This document shows, one piece after another, positions 1-5,591 of a stretch of DNA of 6,054 nt. The DNA is from an uncultured Candidatus Nemicrothrix sp. (lineage in GTDB: Bacteria; Actinomycetota; Acidimicrobiia; Acidimicrobiales; Acidimicrobilacustridaceae). The stretch lies in assembly GCA_903827085.1 (NCBI GenBank), contig CAIKHC010000342.1, forward strand, positions 1 through 6,054, written 5' to 3'. The notes under the pieces were generated by a model that made no database searches, was not told the origin of the DNA, and saw nothing but the letters and a program-made list of their open reading frames with translations. Position 1 is the stretch's first letter. Each line of letters starts with the position of its first letter. Made by a program: the position numbers and the translations under genes.

Positions 1-30
1 ACGCTTGCTCGTTGGCAAGAAGGCACCTCA

Positions 31-58
31 TTGCCTACGCGTTCCGTACAGCCATAGT
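31..58 (+). promoter_or_regulatory. Weak candidate promoter for pepA
   Basis: TTGCCT at 31-36 and CATAGT at 53-58 each match 4 of 6 bases of the sigma-70-type consensus and lie 16 bp apart, which would place a transcript start about 30 bp before the pepA ATG. Both boxes are weak and this could be chance. Apart from the Shine-Dalgarno at 85-88, nothing else was recognised in the 93-bp leader. Confidence 0.22.
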
Positions 59-93
59 TCTTCCCATCTTTCATACCTATCTGCGAGGTCGTC

Positions 94-1566
94 ATGTCGC
101 TGAAGATTTCTCCTGCTCGCTCACTACCGGCTGCAGTTGATGCCATCGTCCTCGCAGTGGCTTCGGACAAGTGTTCCGATCGGGCACTGAAAGCGCGAGG
201 GCTGCCGGTTACCGCACTTCGTACGCAAGGTTTTACCGGCGCTGCAGATCAGGTTGCGTTTGTTGTTGATTCTTCGGGGCGCTCAGCGATCGTGATCGGT
301 GCTGGCGCATCGAAGTCAATTGATGACAACCGACTTCGTCGCATAGGCGCTCAAGCAGTGCGCGCCGGTTCTCGGTCAAAGCGCATCGGGGTCGACGTTC
401 TTGACCTTATTGAAGCAGGTAGCGCTACAGAGAAGGCGAGTTCGATTCGCGCCCTTGGCGAGGGTCTCGTCCTTGGGTCGTATCGCTTTACCGAATATCG
501 GTCAGATCCGAAGCCCGTTGTCCTAAGTGCAGTAACTGTCGCCGGGGTTTTTGGCAAGACCGCAACCGATGCGTTTGCGCAAGGTCTGAAGATCGGCGAA
601 GCGCAGAATTTCGCACGCGATCTGGTGAATCGTCCCGGCGGCGACCTCACGCCTGCTGCGCTTGCGCAAGAAGCAGTCAAGCTCGCCCGTCGCGAGCGGC
701 TCACGATCGAAGTTCTCAATCTTGCCCAGATCCGCCGCCAAAAGTTGGGTGGCCTCCTCGGTGTCAATCGTGGGTCCACTCAGGAGCCCCGATTCGTCAA
801 GATCACCTATATGCCACGCGCCCCAAAGGGAACACTTGCGCTTGTCGGAAAGGGCATCACGTTCGATTCGGGTGGTCTGTCGATTAAGACCGGCGAAGGC
901 ATGATGACCATGAAGATGGACATGGGCGGTGCCGCTGCCGTGCTTGGTTGTTTCGCAGCGATTCGAGCAGTTGCGCCCAAGTGCAAAGTCGTTGGCTACA
1001 TCCCGATGACCGACAACATGAGCGACGGCGACGCAACCCGCCCTGGTGATGTCCTCACAATTCGCAATGGCACAACGGTTGAGGTGCTCAACACCGATGC
1101 GGAAGGTCGCCTCGTCTTGGCCGACGCTCTGTCGCTTGCCACTGAAGATGCCCCCGATGCAATCGTTGATCTCGCAACTCTTACCGGTGCGGTTGAAATC
1201 GCCCTCGGCGGTCGCATTGCCGCGGTGATGTCGAATAACGATGCTTGGCTCGACGATGTCGAAACTGCCGCAGAGTCGGCCGGAGAGCGTATGTGGGCGC
1301 TTCCATTGCCTTCCGATTACCGAGCGTTCCTCGATTCTGATGTTGCTGATCTACGGAACATTTCAAAGTCTCGCGGTGGTGGCACGATTACAGCTGGTTT
1401 GTTCTTGCAGGAATTCGTCGGCGACAACATTCCATGGGCGCATATCGATATCGCTGGCACCGCGTGGTCCGACGCTGACGATGCTGAAACCACAAAGGGC
1501 GGCACAGGATATGGCGTTCGCACCTTGCTTGAATTGGCCCGAACCTTTACGCCGCGTCGCCGTTAA
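94..1566 (+). CDS. pepA: Leucyl aminopeptidase (M17 family, PepA type)
   Basis: This is a cytosolic dinuclear-metal aminopeptidase that removes N-terminal residues, classically leucine, from peptides and serves peptide turnover. At 490 aa it is full length for the family (about 480-500 aa). Residues 1 to about 160 form the variable macro-like N-terminal domain, and the rest is the M17 catalytic domain. By alignment to the E. coli enzyme from memory, the metal and catalytic residues are present: K253, D258 and K265 in VGKGITFDSGGLSIKT, D276 in MDMGGAA, and D335, E337 and R339 in the family signature NTDAEGRL (333-340). There is no signal peptide. The start is supported by GAGG at 85-88, five bases before the ATG. 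The last 20 bp overlap the 3' end of the convergent gene on the other strand, so transcription of the two may interfere. Identification is firm; the substrate range is unknown. Confidence 0.97.
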   Translation: MSLKISPARSLPAAVDAIVLAVASDKCSDRALKARGLPVTALRTQGFTGAADQVAFVVDSSGRSAIVIGAGASKSIDDNRLRRIGAQAVRAGSRSKRIGVDVLDLIEAGSATEKASSIRALGEGLVLGSYRFTEYRSDPKPVVLSAVTVAGVFGKTATDAFAQGLKIGEAQNFARDLVNRPGGDLTPAALAQEAVKLARRERLTIEVLNLAQIRRQKLGGLLGVNRGSTQEPRFVKITYMPRAPKGTLALVGKGITFDSGGLSIKTGEGMMTMKMDMGGAAAVLGCFAAIRAVAPKCKVVGYIPMTDNMSDGDATRPGDVLTIRNGTTVEVLNTDAEGRLVLADALSLATEDAPDAIVDLATLTGAVEIALGGRIAAVMSNNDAWLDDVETAAESAGERMWALPLPSDYRAFLDSDVADLRNISKSRGGGTITAGLFLQEFVGDNIPWAHIDIAGTAWSDADDAETTKGGTGYGVRTLLELARTFTPRRR

Positions 1567-2203
1567 CGAATTCGTGTCTCGGGGGAGTCGCTTTTATCGA
1601 CTCTCGATGCGGGTGGCGAGCAAGTGCCCAGCGAATCGCGTCATGCGCAATAGCTGGATGAAATCGCCAGCGATGGAGTTGCCGTTCAACGCTCTGATTG
1701 TCCTCGCCAAGCTGCATCATTGAGAGGGCAAGTGAACGGGCTCGTTCTTGCATTTGTTCAAATGATGGCGAGACGTTTGGTCGGTTCAGCCACTGGTTGT
1801 GTTCGTGGCGTAACGAATTCGGCAGCCGCTCGGTTTGTGCTCGAGTGAGAGGTGCAAGCCGCCGGCGAACGGAGATTGTTGAGGTTCCGTGCATACGCGC
1901 AGCGCCAAAGCGACAGCAACGCTCGAAGGTTCGCAGTAGTGGGGCATTGCGACCGCCTCGCATTCCAACGCCTAGCGACTGCGCGGTATCAACGAGATCG
2001 AGTTCAAAGCCGTCAGGGTGATGATCGAGCCCATCGGCGAGTCGGCGCAGGAGCCATACCGAGGAGGGCCCCAAAATCGGAAGCCAAAACTTTTCGACAT
2101 AGGCCGAGCGAGGATCGTGGCCAAGTTGGTCGATGACGGGGTCGGACCATGCATCGACTGCAATCGTCGGTGCTGGTTGGATCGGATCGTTGATGAGAGT
2201 CAC
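1547..2203 (-). CDS. Conserved actinobacterial protein of unknown function, possibly winged-helix-like
   Basis: This 218-aa soluble protein cannot be given a function. It has no signal peptide or membrane segment. Residues 28-58 hold the distinctive stretch GHDPRSAYVEKFWLPILGPS followed by SVWLLRRLADGL; I recall similar proteins in Actinomycetota but cannot name a family. Residues about 47-118 could be read as helix, helix-turn-helix (DTAQSLGVG), an arginine-rich helix (NAPLLRTFERCCRFG) and a beta wing (TSTISVRRRLAPL), a winged-helix-like order. That reading is inference from the sequence pattern. A second helical segment with WRFHP sits at about 150-196. The start is GTG at 2203-2201, fixed by a full AGGAGG Shine-Dalgarno four bases upstream. 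The gene has its own candidate promoter and an inverted repeat, and lies 127 bp beyond the DUF2304 gene. Its 3' end overlaps pepA by 20 bp in convergent orientation. Codon-consistent reading and strong initiation signals support a real gene. Confidence 0.82.
   Translation of the reverse strand: MTLINDPIQPAPTIAVDAWSDPVIDQLGHDPRSAYVEKFWLPILGPSSVWLLRRLADGLDHHPDGFELDLVDTAQSLGVGMRGGRNAPLLRTFERCCRFGAARMHGTSTISVRRRLAPLTRAQTERLPNSLRHEHNQWLNRPNVSPSFEQMQERARSLALSMMQLGEDNQSVERQLHRWRFHPAIAHDAIRWALARHPHRESIKATPPRHEFVNGDAA
1583..1605 (+). terminator. Hairpin just after pepA, possible T-poor terminator
   Basis: GAGTCG at 1585-1590 pairs with CGACTC at 1598-1603 across a 7-base loop. A G-U and a G-C pair extend the stem outward to 1583 and 1605. 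It begins 16 bp after the pepA stop codon. No T-run follows, so it is not a classic intrinsic terminator. It also lies inside the 3' coding part of the convergent gene, so the pairing may be incidental. Confidence 0.3.
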
Positions 2204-2207
2204 GGCT

Positions 2208-2213
2208 CCTCCT
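2208..2213 (-). promoter_or_regulatory. Strong Shine-Dalgarno deciding a GTG start
   Basis: On the minus strand the sequence reads AGGAGG, then AGCC, then GTG. This is a complete anti-16S match four bases before the start codon. It supports GTG at 2203 as the true start of the unknown gene rather than a later ATG. Confidence 0.8.
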
Positions 2214-2227
2214 GAGGATGTCGCTGC

Positions 2228-2249
2228 ACATCACGACGTTTCGTGATGT
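2228..2249. repeat. Perfect 9-bp inverted repeat, candidate operator or 5' UTR hairpin
   Basis: ACATCACGA (2228-2236) and its exact reverse complement TCGTGATGT (2241-2249) flank a 4-bp centre. The dyad lies between a candidate promoter and the Shine-Dalgarno of the unknown minus-strand gene, and its nearer edge is 24 bp before the GTG start. At about the predicted transcript start it could be a repressor site. In RNA it would form a 9-bp stem with a tetraloop. No T-run follows on either strand, which argues against an intrinsic terminator. The symmetry is seen directly; the role is inferred. Confidence 0.6.
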
Positions 2250-2256
2250 TTCGGTG

Positions 2257-2285
2257 ACTGTCGTCTCGGAGTGCCGAAAGGTCAA
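2257..2285 (-). promoter_or_regulatory. Candidate promoter of the unknown gene
   Basis: On the minus strand TTGACC (2285-2280) matches 5 of 6 bases of the -35 consensus. Exactly 17 bp later GACAGT (2262-2257) is a weak -10 that keeps the most conserved A at position 2 and T at position 6. A start near 2250 would give a leader of about 47 nt that begins with the inverted repeat. The -35 is good and the -10 is poor, so confidence is modest. Confidence 0.4.
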
Positions 2286-2330
2286 CGGGCCAGATGGACC
2301 GTTCCTGAGCGGGCGGCGTGCTTGGCCGAC

Positions 2331-2732
2331 TTAGGAGGAAGCGGAGTCGCTTCCCAAATCATTGCCATTGTCTGGTGTGTCGATCGATTGCTGGAGTTCA
2401 GTCACGCGCAATCGCAAGAGGGCAAGTTGCTCGGCAAGTTCGCGAGTGCGGTTTTCGGAACGAGTGAGTTCGTAGGAAAAGTGCACGACGATAAGAAGCA
2501 AGAGTGCGAGTCCGAGGAGAATCAGCAATGTGGGCTGATACCAAATCCCCAGCCGTTCCGCCGTCCAGTCGAGGAGACCAGGAACGGCAGCGATGACAAC
2601 CATGACCGCGCCGAGGCTGAGCCACAGGAGTGAATACTTCGCCTTCAAATGTCGGCGGCGTACAAGAACGATGATTCCGACAATCGCGAGTGCGACGAGG
2701 ATGGCGAGTGCGACGTGTGCGCGAAGGCTCAT
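2331..2732 (-). CDS. DUF2304 family small membrane protein, partner of the adjacent glycosyltransferase
   Basis: This 133-aa inner-membrane protein has three hydrophobic segments, at about residues 7-24, 34-53 and 67-86. The first loop holds RRRHLKAKYSLLWLSLG, whose YSLLW is the pattern I associate with DUF2304. Residues about 88-118 are charged and heptad-like (ELTRSENRTRELAEQLALLRLRVTE is the core region), suggesting a short cytoplasmic coiled coil, and the tail is acidic and serine-rich. The start is ATG at 2732 with AAAGGAGG seven bases upstream. It overlaps the stop of the GT2 gene by four bases (ATGA), so the two are almost certainly translationally coupled. From memory, a similar overlapping pair in Mycobacterium tuberculosis (Rv3631/Rv3632) makes polyprenyl-phosphate N-acetylgalactosamine, the small membrane protein helping the transferase. 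An anchoring or activating role here is inferred from that and from the lack of membrane segments in the GT2 enzyme. Confidence 0.9.
   Translation of the reverse strand: MSLRAHVALAILVALAIVGIIVLVRRRHLKAKYSLLWLSLGAVMVVIAAVPGLLDWTAERLGIWYQPTLLILLGLALLLLIVVHFSYELTRSENRTRELAEQLALLRLRVTELQQSIDTPDNGNDLGSDSASS
2337..2354 (-). terminator. Hairpin at the end of the DUF2304 gene, possible T-less terminator
   Basis: GGAAGCG and CGCTTCC form a perfect 7-bp stem with a 4-base loop in the last codons of the DUF2304 gene, three bases before its stop codon. No T-run follows on the minus strand. It could end the GT2-DUF2304 transcript as a T-less terminator or slow RNA decay, but it may also be a coding coincidence. 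Confidence 0.33.
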
Positions 2733-3466
2733 GATGCTGCCTCCTTTGCATCGCGGGGCCGACGAGGAGTATTCGCCAACGACACCAAAACGCGCAGGTA
2801 GTGGTACACGAGTCGAAAGCTGCGAGTTGAAGCTTGGCCACCGGCGCGTTCGCGCATGGTGACGGGAACTTCACGTACATCGAAACCGGCTCGACACGCG
2901 AGCACAAGCGCTTCGGCGGAATCCATGTACTCAATCGGATAGTCGGTGGCGAACATTGCGAGCATGTCAGCGTCGAATGATCGAAATCCCGAAGAGGTGT
3001 CGGTGAACTTCTGTCCGGCGAGACGTTCAATTGACCAGCGCAGGATTCCCATCGCAGCGCCTCGGCTGCGCCCGACGTGGTAGTCGCCAACACCAGCAAA
3101 TCGTGATCCGATCACCATGTCGGCGCCTTCAGCGAGCGGAGCCAAAATCGCGGAGATTTGCGATGCGTCATGTTGGCCATCGGCGTCGAACTGGATGGCG
3201 CGTCCGTACCCTCGTTCAACAGCAAATCGGAAACCGGTGCGCAGGGCGCCGCCAATACCCAAGTTGAACGGAAGGCGAATGCAGATCACGCCGTTGGCTT
3301 CGGCGAGATCGGCGGTGTCGTCTTTGGACCCGTCATCGATAACGACCACGTCGAAGTCGGGAACAGTGCGCTTCAATTCGGCGAGGGTCGAGGGAAGGGT
3401 CTCGTGTTCGTTGAACGCGGGAATGATGACGAGCACCCGGTCGCGATTGTTGGCCCTGTCCTGCAT
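2729..3466 (-). CDS. GT2 family glycosyltransferase, polyprenyl-phosphate sugar synthase type
   Basis: From the ATG at 3466 this is a 245-aa cytoplasmic GT-A fold enzyme, similar in layout to dolichyl-phosphate mannose or polyprenyl-phosphate sugar synthases, which transfer a sugar from a nucleotide donor to a lipid phosphate. Visible motifs are VLVIIPAFNE (11-20), the donor-binding VVIDDGS (41-47), the metal-binding DADGQHD (94-100), TDTSSGFRSF (155-164), and RERAGGQAS (205-213). It lacks the C-terminal membrane helices of GtrB-type relatives, consistent with anchoring by the DUF2304 protein encoded next. The frame stays open upstream, with ATGs at 3544 and 3700. The 3700 start would lie deep in the divergent sirtuin gene. 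The 3544 start would add 26 residues with no family similarity and no Shine-Dalgarno. The 3466 start has only a distant GGAG, so the N-terminus remains uncertain. The sugar and lipid acceptor cannot be read from sequence. Confidence 0.92.
   Translation of the reverse strand: MQDRANNRDRVLVIIPAFNEHETLPSTLAELKRTVPDFDVVVIDDGSKDDTADLAEANGVICIRLPFNLGIGGALRTGFRFAVERGYGRAIQFDADGQHDASQISAILAPLAEGADMVIGSRFAGVGDYHVGRSRGAAMGILRWSIERLAGQKFTDTSSGFRSFDADMLAMFATDYPIEYMDSAEALVLACRAGFDVREVPVTMRERAGGQASTRSFRLVYHYLRVLVSLANTPRRPRDAKEAAS
2740..2747 (-). promoter_or_regulatory. Strong Shine-Dalgarno inside the end of the GT2 gene
   Basis: AAAGGAGG on the minus strand lies seven bases before the DUF2304 ATG, within the last codons of the glycosyltransferase. 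Together with the ATGA overlap it fixes the DUF2304 start and indicates efficient coupled or independent initiation. Confidence 0.8.
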
Positions 3467-3507
3467 TGCTGATGAGGCTACTCCAGTCCGTTTTGCTGCC
3501 TCGGCTC

Positions 3508-3536
3508 TCGGCAACGTGCTCGGGGTGGGCCACAAT
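3508..3536 (+). promoter_or_regulatory. Candidate promoter giving a leaderless sirtuin mRNA
   Basis: TCGGCA (3508-3513) and CACAAT (3531-3536) each match 4 of 6 consensus bases and are exactly 17 bp apart. The -10-like box sits six bases before the sirtuin ATG, so transcription would start at or near the A of the start codon. No Shine-Dalgarno precedes this ATG, which fits a leaderless transcript, a common form in actinobacteria. The divergent promoter for the GT2 pair should lie in or near the same 76-bp gap, but I could not pick out convincing boxes for it. Confidence 0.38.
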
Positions 3537-3542
3537 TGAGCC

Positions 3543-4313
3543 ATGCATGAGGCCGCAGATGAGAGTGACCCGCAAGCGATCGAGACTGCTCGTCGTGTGA
3601 TTCGCAACGCGTCGTCAGTGGCGGTACTGACAGGGGCCGGGATCAGTACCGACTCGGGTATTCCCGATTTCCGTGGACCAAACGGCGTCTGGACCCGCAA
3701 CCCCGAAGCCGAGAAGCGATCAACGATTCAGCACTACTTGGCCGATCCCCAGGTGCGACGAGATGCATGGCAGATCCGGCTCGAATCAGACATGTTCACT
3801 GCTTCACCGAACGATGGCCATCGAGCACTGGTCGATCTCGAGCGCTCGGGGCGTCTCCACACGTTGGTGACACAGAACATCGACGGACTCCATGTCATTG
3901 CCGGAAGCTCGCCCGACAGCGTGGTTGAGATTCATGGCACGGTGCACCGGTGGGAATGTGTCGAGTGTGGCGCGCGCGGTCCGATGGAGGAAGCTCTTGA
4001 TCGAGTCCGAGCGGGGGACCCCGATCCTTCGTGTCCGATCTGCGGCGGAATCATGAAGTCGGCGACGATCATGTTCGGACAGTCGTTAGTAACGGCTGAC
4101 CTCATGCGAGCAGAGATTGCAGCCACCGAAGCAGACGTGTTGCTCGCTGTCGGGACAAGCCTCATGGTCTACCCAATTGCAGGGATGGTGCAGGTTGCGC
4201 TGGAGGCAGGGCGCTCTGTGGTGATTGTTAACGCTCAATCGACGCCCTTCGATCTGCAGGCGACAGTTGTCGTGCAGGGCTCAGCGTCATCAATTCTTCC
4301 AGCCATTCTTTAG
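3543..4313 (+). CDS. Sir2 family NAD-dependent protein deacylase (sirtuin)
   Basis: This cytoplasmic enzyme removes acyl groups from lysine side chains, consuming NAD and releasing nicotinamide and O-acyl-ADP-ribose. The 256-aa length is typical of single-domain bacterial sirtuins. The NAD-binding GAGISTDSGIPDFRG is at 31-45, QNIDGLH at 111-117, the catalytic His131 in EIHG (129-132), and GTSLMVYP at 204-211. A complete zinc tetrad is present: C139-X2-C142 and C164-X2-C167. The stretch GIPDFRGPNGVW (39-50) resembles the class IV (SIRT6/7-like) signature rather than the GIPTFRG with downstream Tyr/Arg of desuccinylase-type class III (CobB-like) enzymes, so deacetylation is more likely than desuccinylation; this is inference. 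No Shine-Dalgarno precedes the ATG, and a leaderless mRNA is plausible. The gene is divergent from the GT2 pair, and the 96-bp gap before the next gene leaves co-transcription open. Confidence 0.95.
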   Translation: MHEAADESDPQAIETARRVIRNASSVAVLTGAGISTDSGIPDFRGPNGVWTRNPEAEKRSTIQHYLADPQVRRDAWQIRLESDMFTASPNDGHRALVDLERSGRLHTLVTQNIDGLHVIAGSSPDSVVEIHGTVHRWECVECGARGPMEEALDRVRAGDPDPSCPICGGIMKSATIMFGQSLVTADLMRAEIAATEADVLLAVGTSLMVYPIAGMVQVALEAGRSVVIVNAQSTPFDLQATVVVQGSASSILPAIL

Positions 4314-4327
4314 GCGATGAGCCGGAG

Positions 4328-4368
4328 GTGGCGGAAAGCCGACCTAATCGGTAGGGTTTTGCTACCGA
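4328..4368 (+). promoter_or_regulatory. Two consecutive hairpins between the sirtuin and moeB-like genes
   Basis: In the 96-bp gap, GGTGGC (4328-4333) can pair with GCC-G-ACC (4338-4344, one bulge). TCGGTAG (4348-4354) pairs perfectly with CTACCGA (4362-4368) across a 7-base loop. CCTA and TAGG (4343-4346, 4352-4355) also form a small dyad that overlaps both hairpins, so the structures could be alternatives. An 8-bp direct repeat CCGAGCAC follows at 4365-4372 and 4390-4397. TAGGGT (4352-4357) would suit an actinobacterial TANNNT -10 box but has no good -35. The region may hold a sirtuin terminator, a promoter, or a regulator site; none can be proven. No known riboswitch was recognised. Confidence 0.35.
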
Positions 4369-4409
4369 GCACGAGATTCGCTCGATCCCCCGAGCACTAG
4401 AGGCAACCT

Positions 4410-5585
4410 ATGGCCACCTTCCGAGACCTCCTCTCGCAGACAAAGAGCCAGATCACCGAGATCGAACCGGCCGAAGCCGAAGCGCTGCGCGCCCAACCGG
4501 CCACGGTGTTCCTTGACGTTCGTGAGCCCGACGAGTTTGAGCAGGGCGCTATTCCGAACGCTGTCTTCATTCCCCGTGGCCATCTCGAAGCTCAGGTCGA
4601 GAGTCGCATTCCCAATCGGGACTCAAAGGTTGTGGTGTTCTGCGCCGGCGGCGTGCGTTCGGCGTTCGCGGCCAAGACACTCGGCGAGCTTGGGTACACC
4701 GATGTTCTTTCAATGAACGGCGGTTTCAACGCTTGGAAAGACCAGGGGCGTGACTGGTCGGCACCTCGCACGCTCAGTGCTGAACAGCGCAACCGCTACC
4801 AGCGACATCTTCTCCTGCCTGAGGTTGGTGAAGAAGGTCAGCTCAAACTTCTTGATTCGAAGATCCTGCTTCTCGGCGCTGGCGGCCTTGGTTCGCCATC
4901 AGCGCTGTATCTCGCAGCAGCAGGTGTTGGAACGATTGGCATCATCGACATGGATGTCGTCGATGAATCAAATCTTCAGCGTCAGATCATTCACAACATC
5001 GAGCGCGTCGGTATGCGCAAAGTCGACTCAGCGGCAAAAACGCTTCAGTTATTGAATCCTGAAGTCAATGTCATCACTCACGACATGCGTCTCGATGCGT
5101 CGAATGTTGTAGAGCTGCTTTCGCAGTACGACCTCGTTGTCGACGGTGCTGACAACTTCCCGAGTCGTTACCTGCTCAACGATGCATCGCTAAAGACGGG
5201 CACGCCAGTTGTGCACGGGTCGATCTTCCGCTTCGAAGGTCAGATGACAGTGTTCCTTCCGCACGATGGTCCTTGCTACCGCTGCTTCCTGCCCGAGCCG
5301 CCCCCGCCGGAACTTGCGCCGTCCTGCGCCGAGGCCGGAGTGCTTGGCGTTCTTCCCGGCATCGTTGGCTCGATCCAGGCGATTGAAGCAATCAAACTCC
5401 TGCTCGGTCTCGGTGATTCATTGTCCGGCCGATTGATGGCTTATGACAGCCTCGAGCAGTCGTTCATGACCTACAAGATCCGCCGGGATCCCAAGTGCCC
5501 CGCGTGTTCAATCGAGCCAGAAGAAATCGTGATCGCGGAGTACGACCAGTACTGCACCCCGCACGCACCGCATTTCGACCTCTGA
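4410..5585 (+). CDS. moeB: MoeB/ThiF-type sulfur-carrier adenylyltransferase with N-terminal rhodanese domain
   Basis: This 391-aa cytoplasmic enzyme should adenylate the C-terminal glycine of a ubiquitin-like sulfur carrier (MoaD, ThiS or CysO type) and, through its rhodanese domain, deliver persulfide sulfur to form the thiocarboxylate. The rhodanese domain spans about 13-117, with LDVREPDEF (35-43) and the active loop CAGGVRS (78-84, nucleophile C78). The E1-like domain spans about 125-370: RYQRHLLLPE (129-138, R132), GAGGLGS (156-162), NLQRQ (188-192, R191), K204, and DGADNF (245-250, D248). Zinc ligands are C289/C292 and C363/C366. C306 in SCAEAGVLGVLPG matches the MOCS3/UBA4-type cysteine. 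The tail YDQYCTPH is typical. Mycobacterial MoeZ has the same two domains in the opposite order; rhodanese-first forms occur elsewhere annotated as MoeB. The start has AGAGG at 4399-4403, six bases upstream. No sulfur-carrier or JAMM protease gene lies in the window, so the pathway served is open. Confidence 0.94.
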   Translation: MATFRDLLSQTKSQITEIEPAEAEALRAQPATVFLDVREPDEFEQGAIPNAVFIPRGHLEAQVESRIPNRDSKVVVFCAGGVRSAFAAKTLGELGYTDVLSMNGGFNAWKDQGRDWSAPRTLSAEQRNRYQRHLLLPEVGEEGQLKLLDSKILLLGAGGLGSPSALYLAAAGVGTIGIIDMDVVDESNLQRQIIHNIERVGMRKVDSAAKTLQLLNPEVNVITHDMRLDASNVVELLSQYDLVVDGADNFPSRYLLNDASLKTGTPVVHGSIFRFEGQMTVFLPHDGPCYRCFLPEPPPPELAPSCAEAGVLGVLPGIVGSIQAIEAIKLLLGLGDSLSGRLMAYDSLEQSFMTYKIRRDPKCPACSIEPEEIVIAEYDQYCTPHAPHFDL

Positions 5586-5591
5586 TTTCAC

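Noticed and set aside
94..1566. PepA as a DNA-binding cofactor of Xer recombination or transcription control
   Set aside because: That role is known for the E. coli protein and depends on specific surface features; nothing here supports it.
1241..1723. Plus-strand open frame of 160 codons across the pepA end
   Set aside because: It lies mostly inside pepA in a different frame, shows no family motif and has no convincing ribosome site.
1564..1821. Eleven-bp repeat TAACGAATTCG at 1564-1574 and 1811-1821
   Set aside because: Only two copies in direct orientation, both within or at the ends of coding sequence and without flanking similarity; most likely chance.
2398..3099. Open frame of 233 codons on the minus strand
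   Set aside because: It overlaps the GT2 and DUF2304 genes in another frame, and its product is rich in Arg, Cys, Ser and Pro with no domain, as expected of an out-of-frame reading.
3467..3700. N-terminal extension of the glycosyltransferase to the ATG at 3700
   Set aside because: It would overlap 158 bp of the sirtuin including its NAD-binding motif, and the extra residues do not look like any GT2 sequence.
4314..4409. Molybdenum cofactor or other known riboswitch before moeB
   Set aside because: The gap is under 100 bases and its short hairpins do not match the Moco riboswitch layout that I know.
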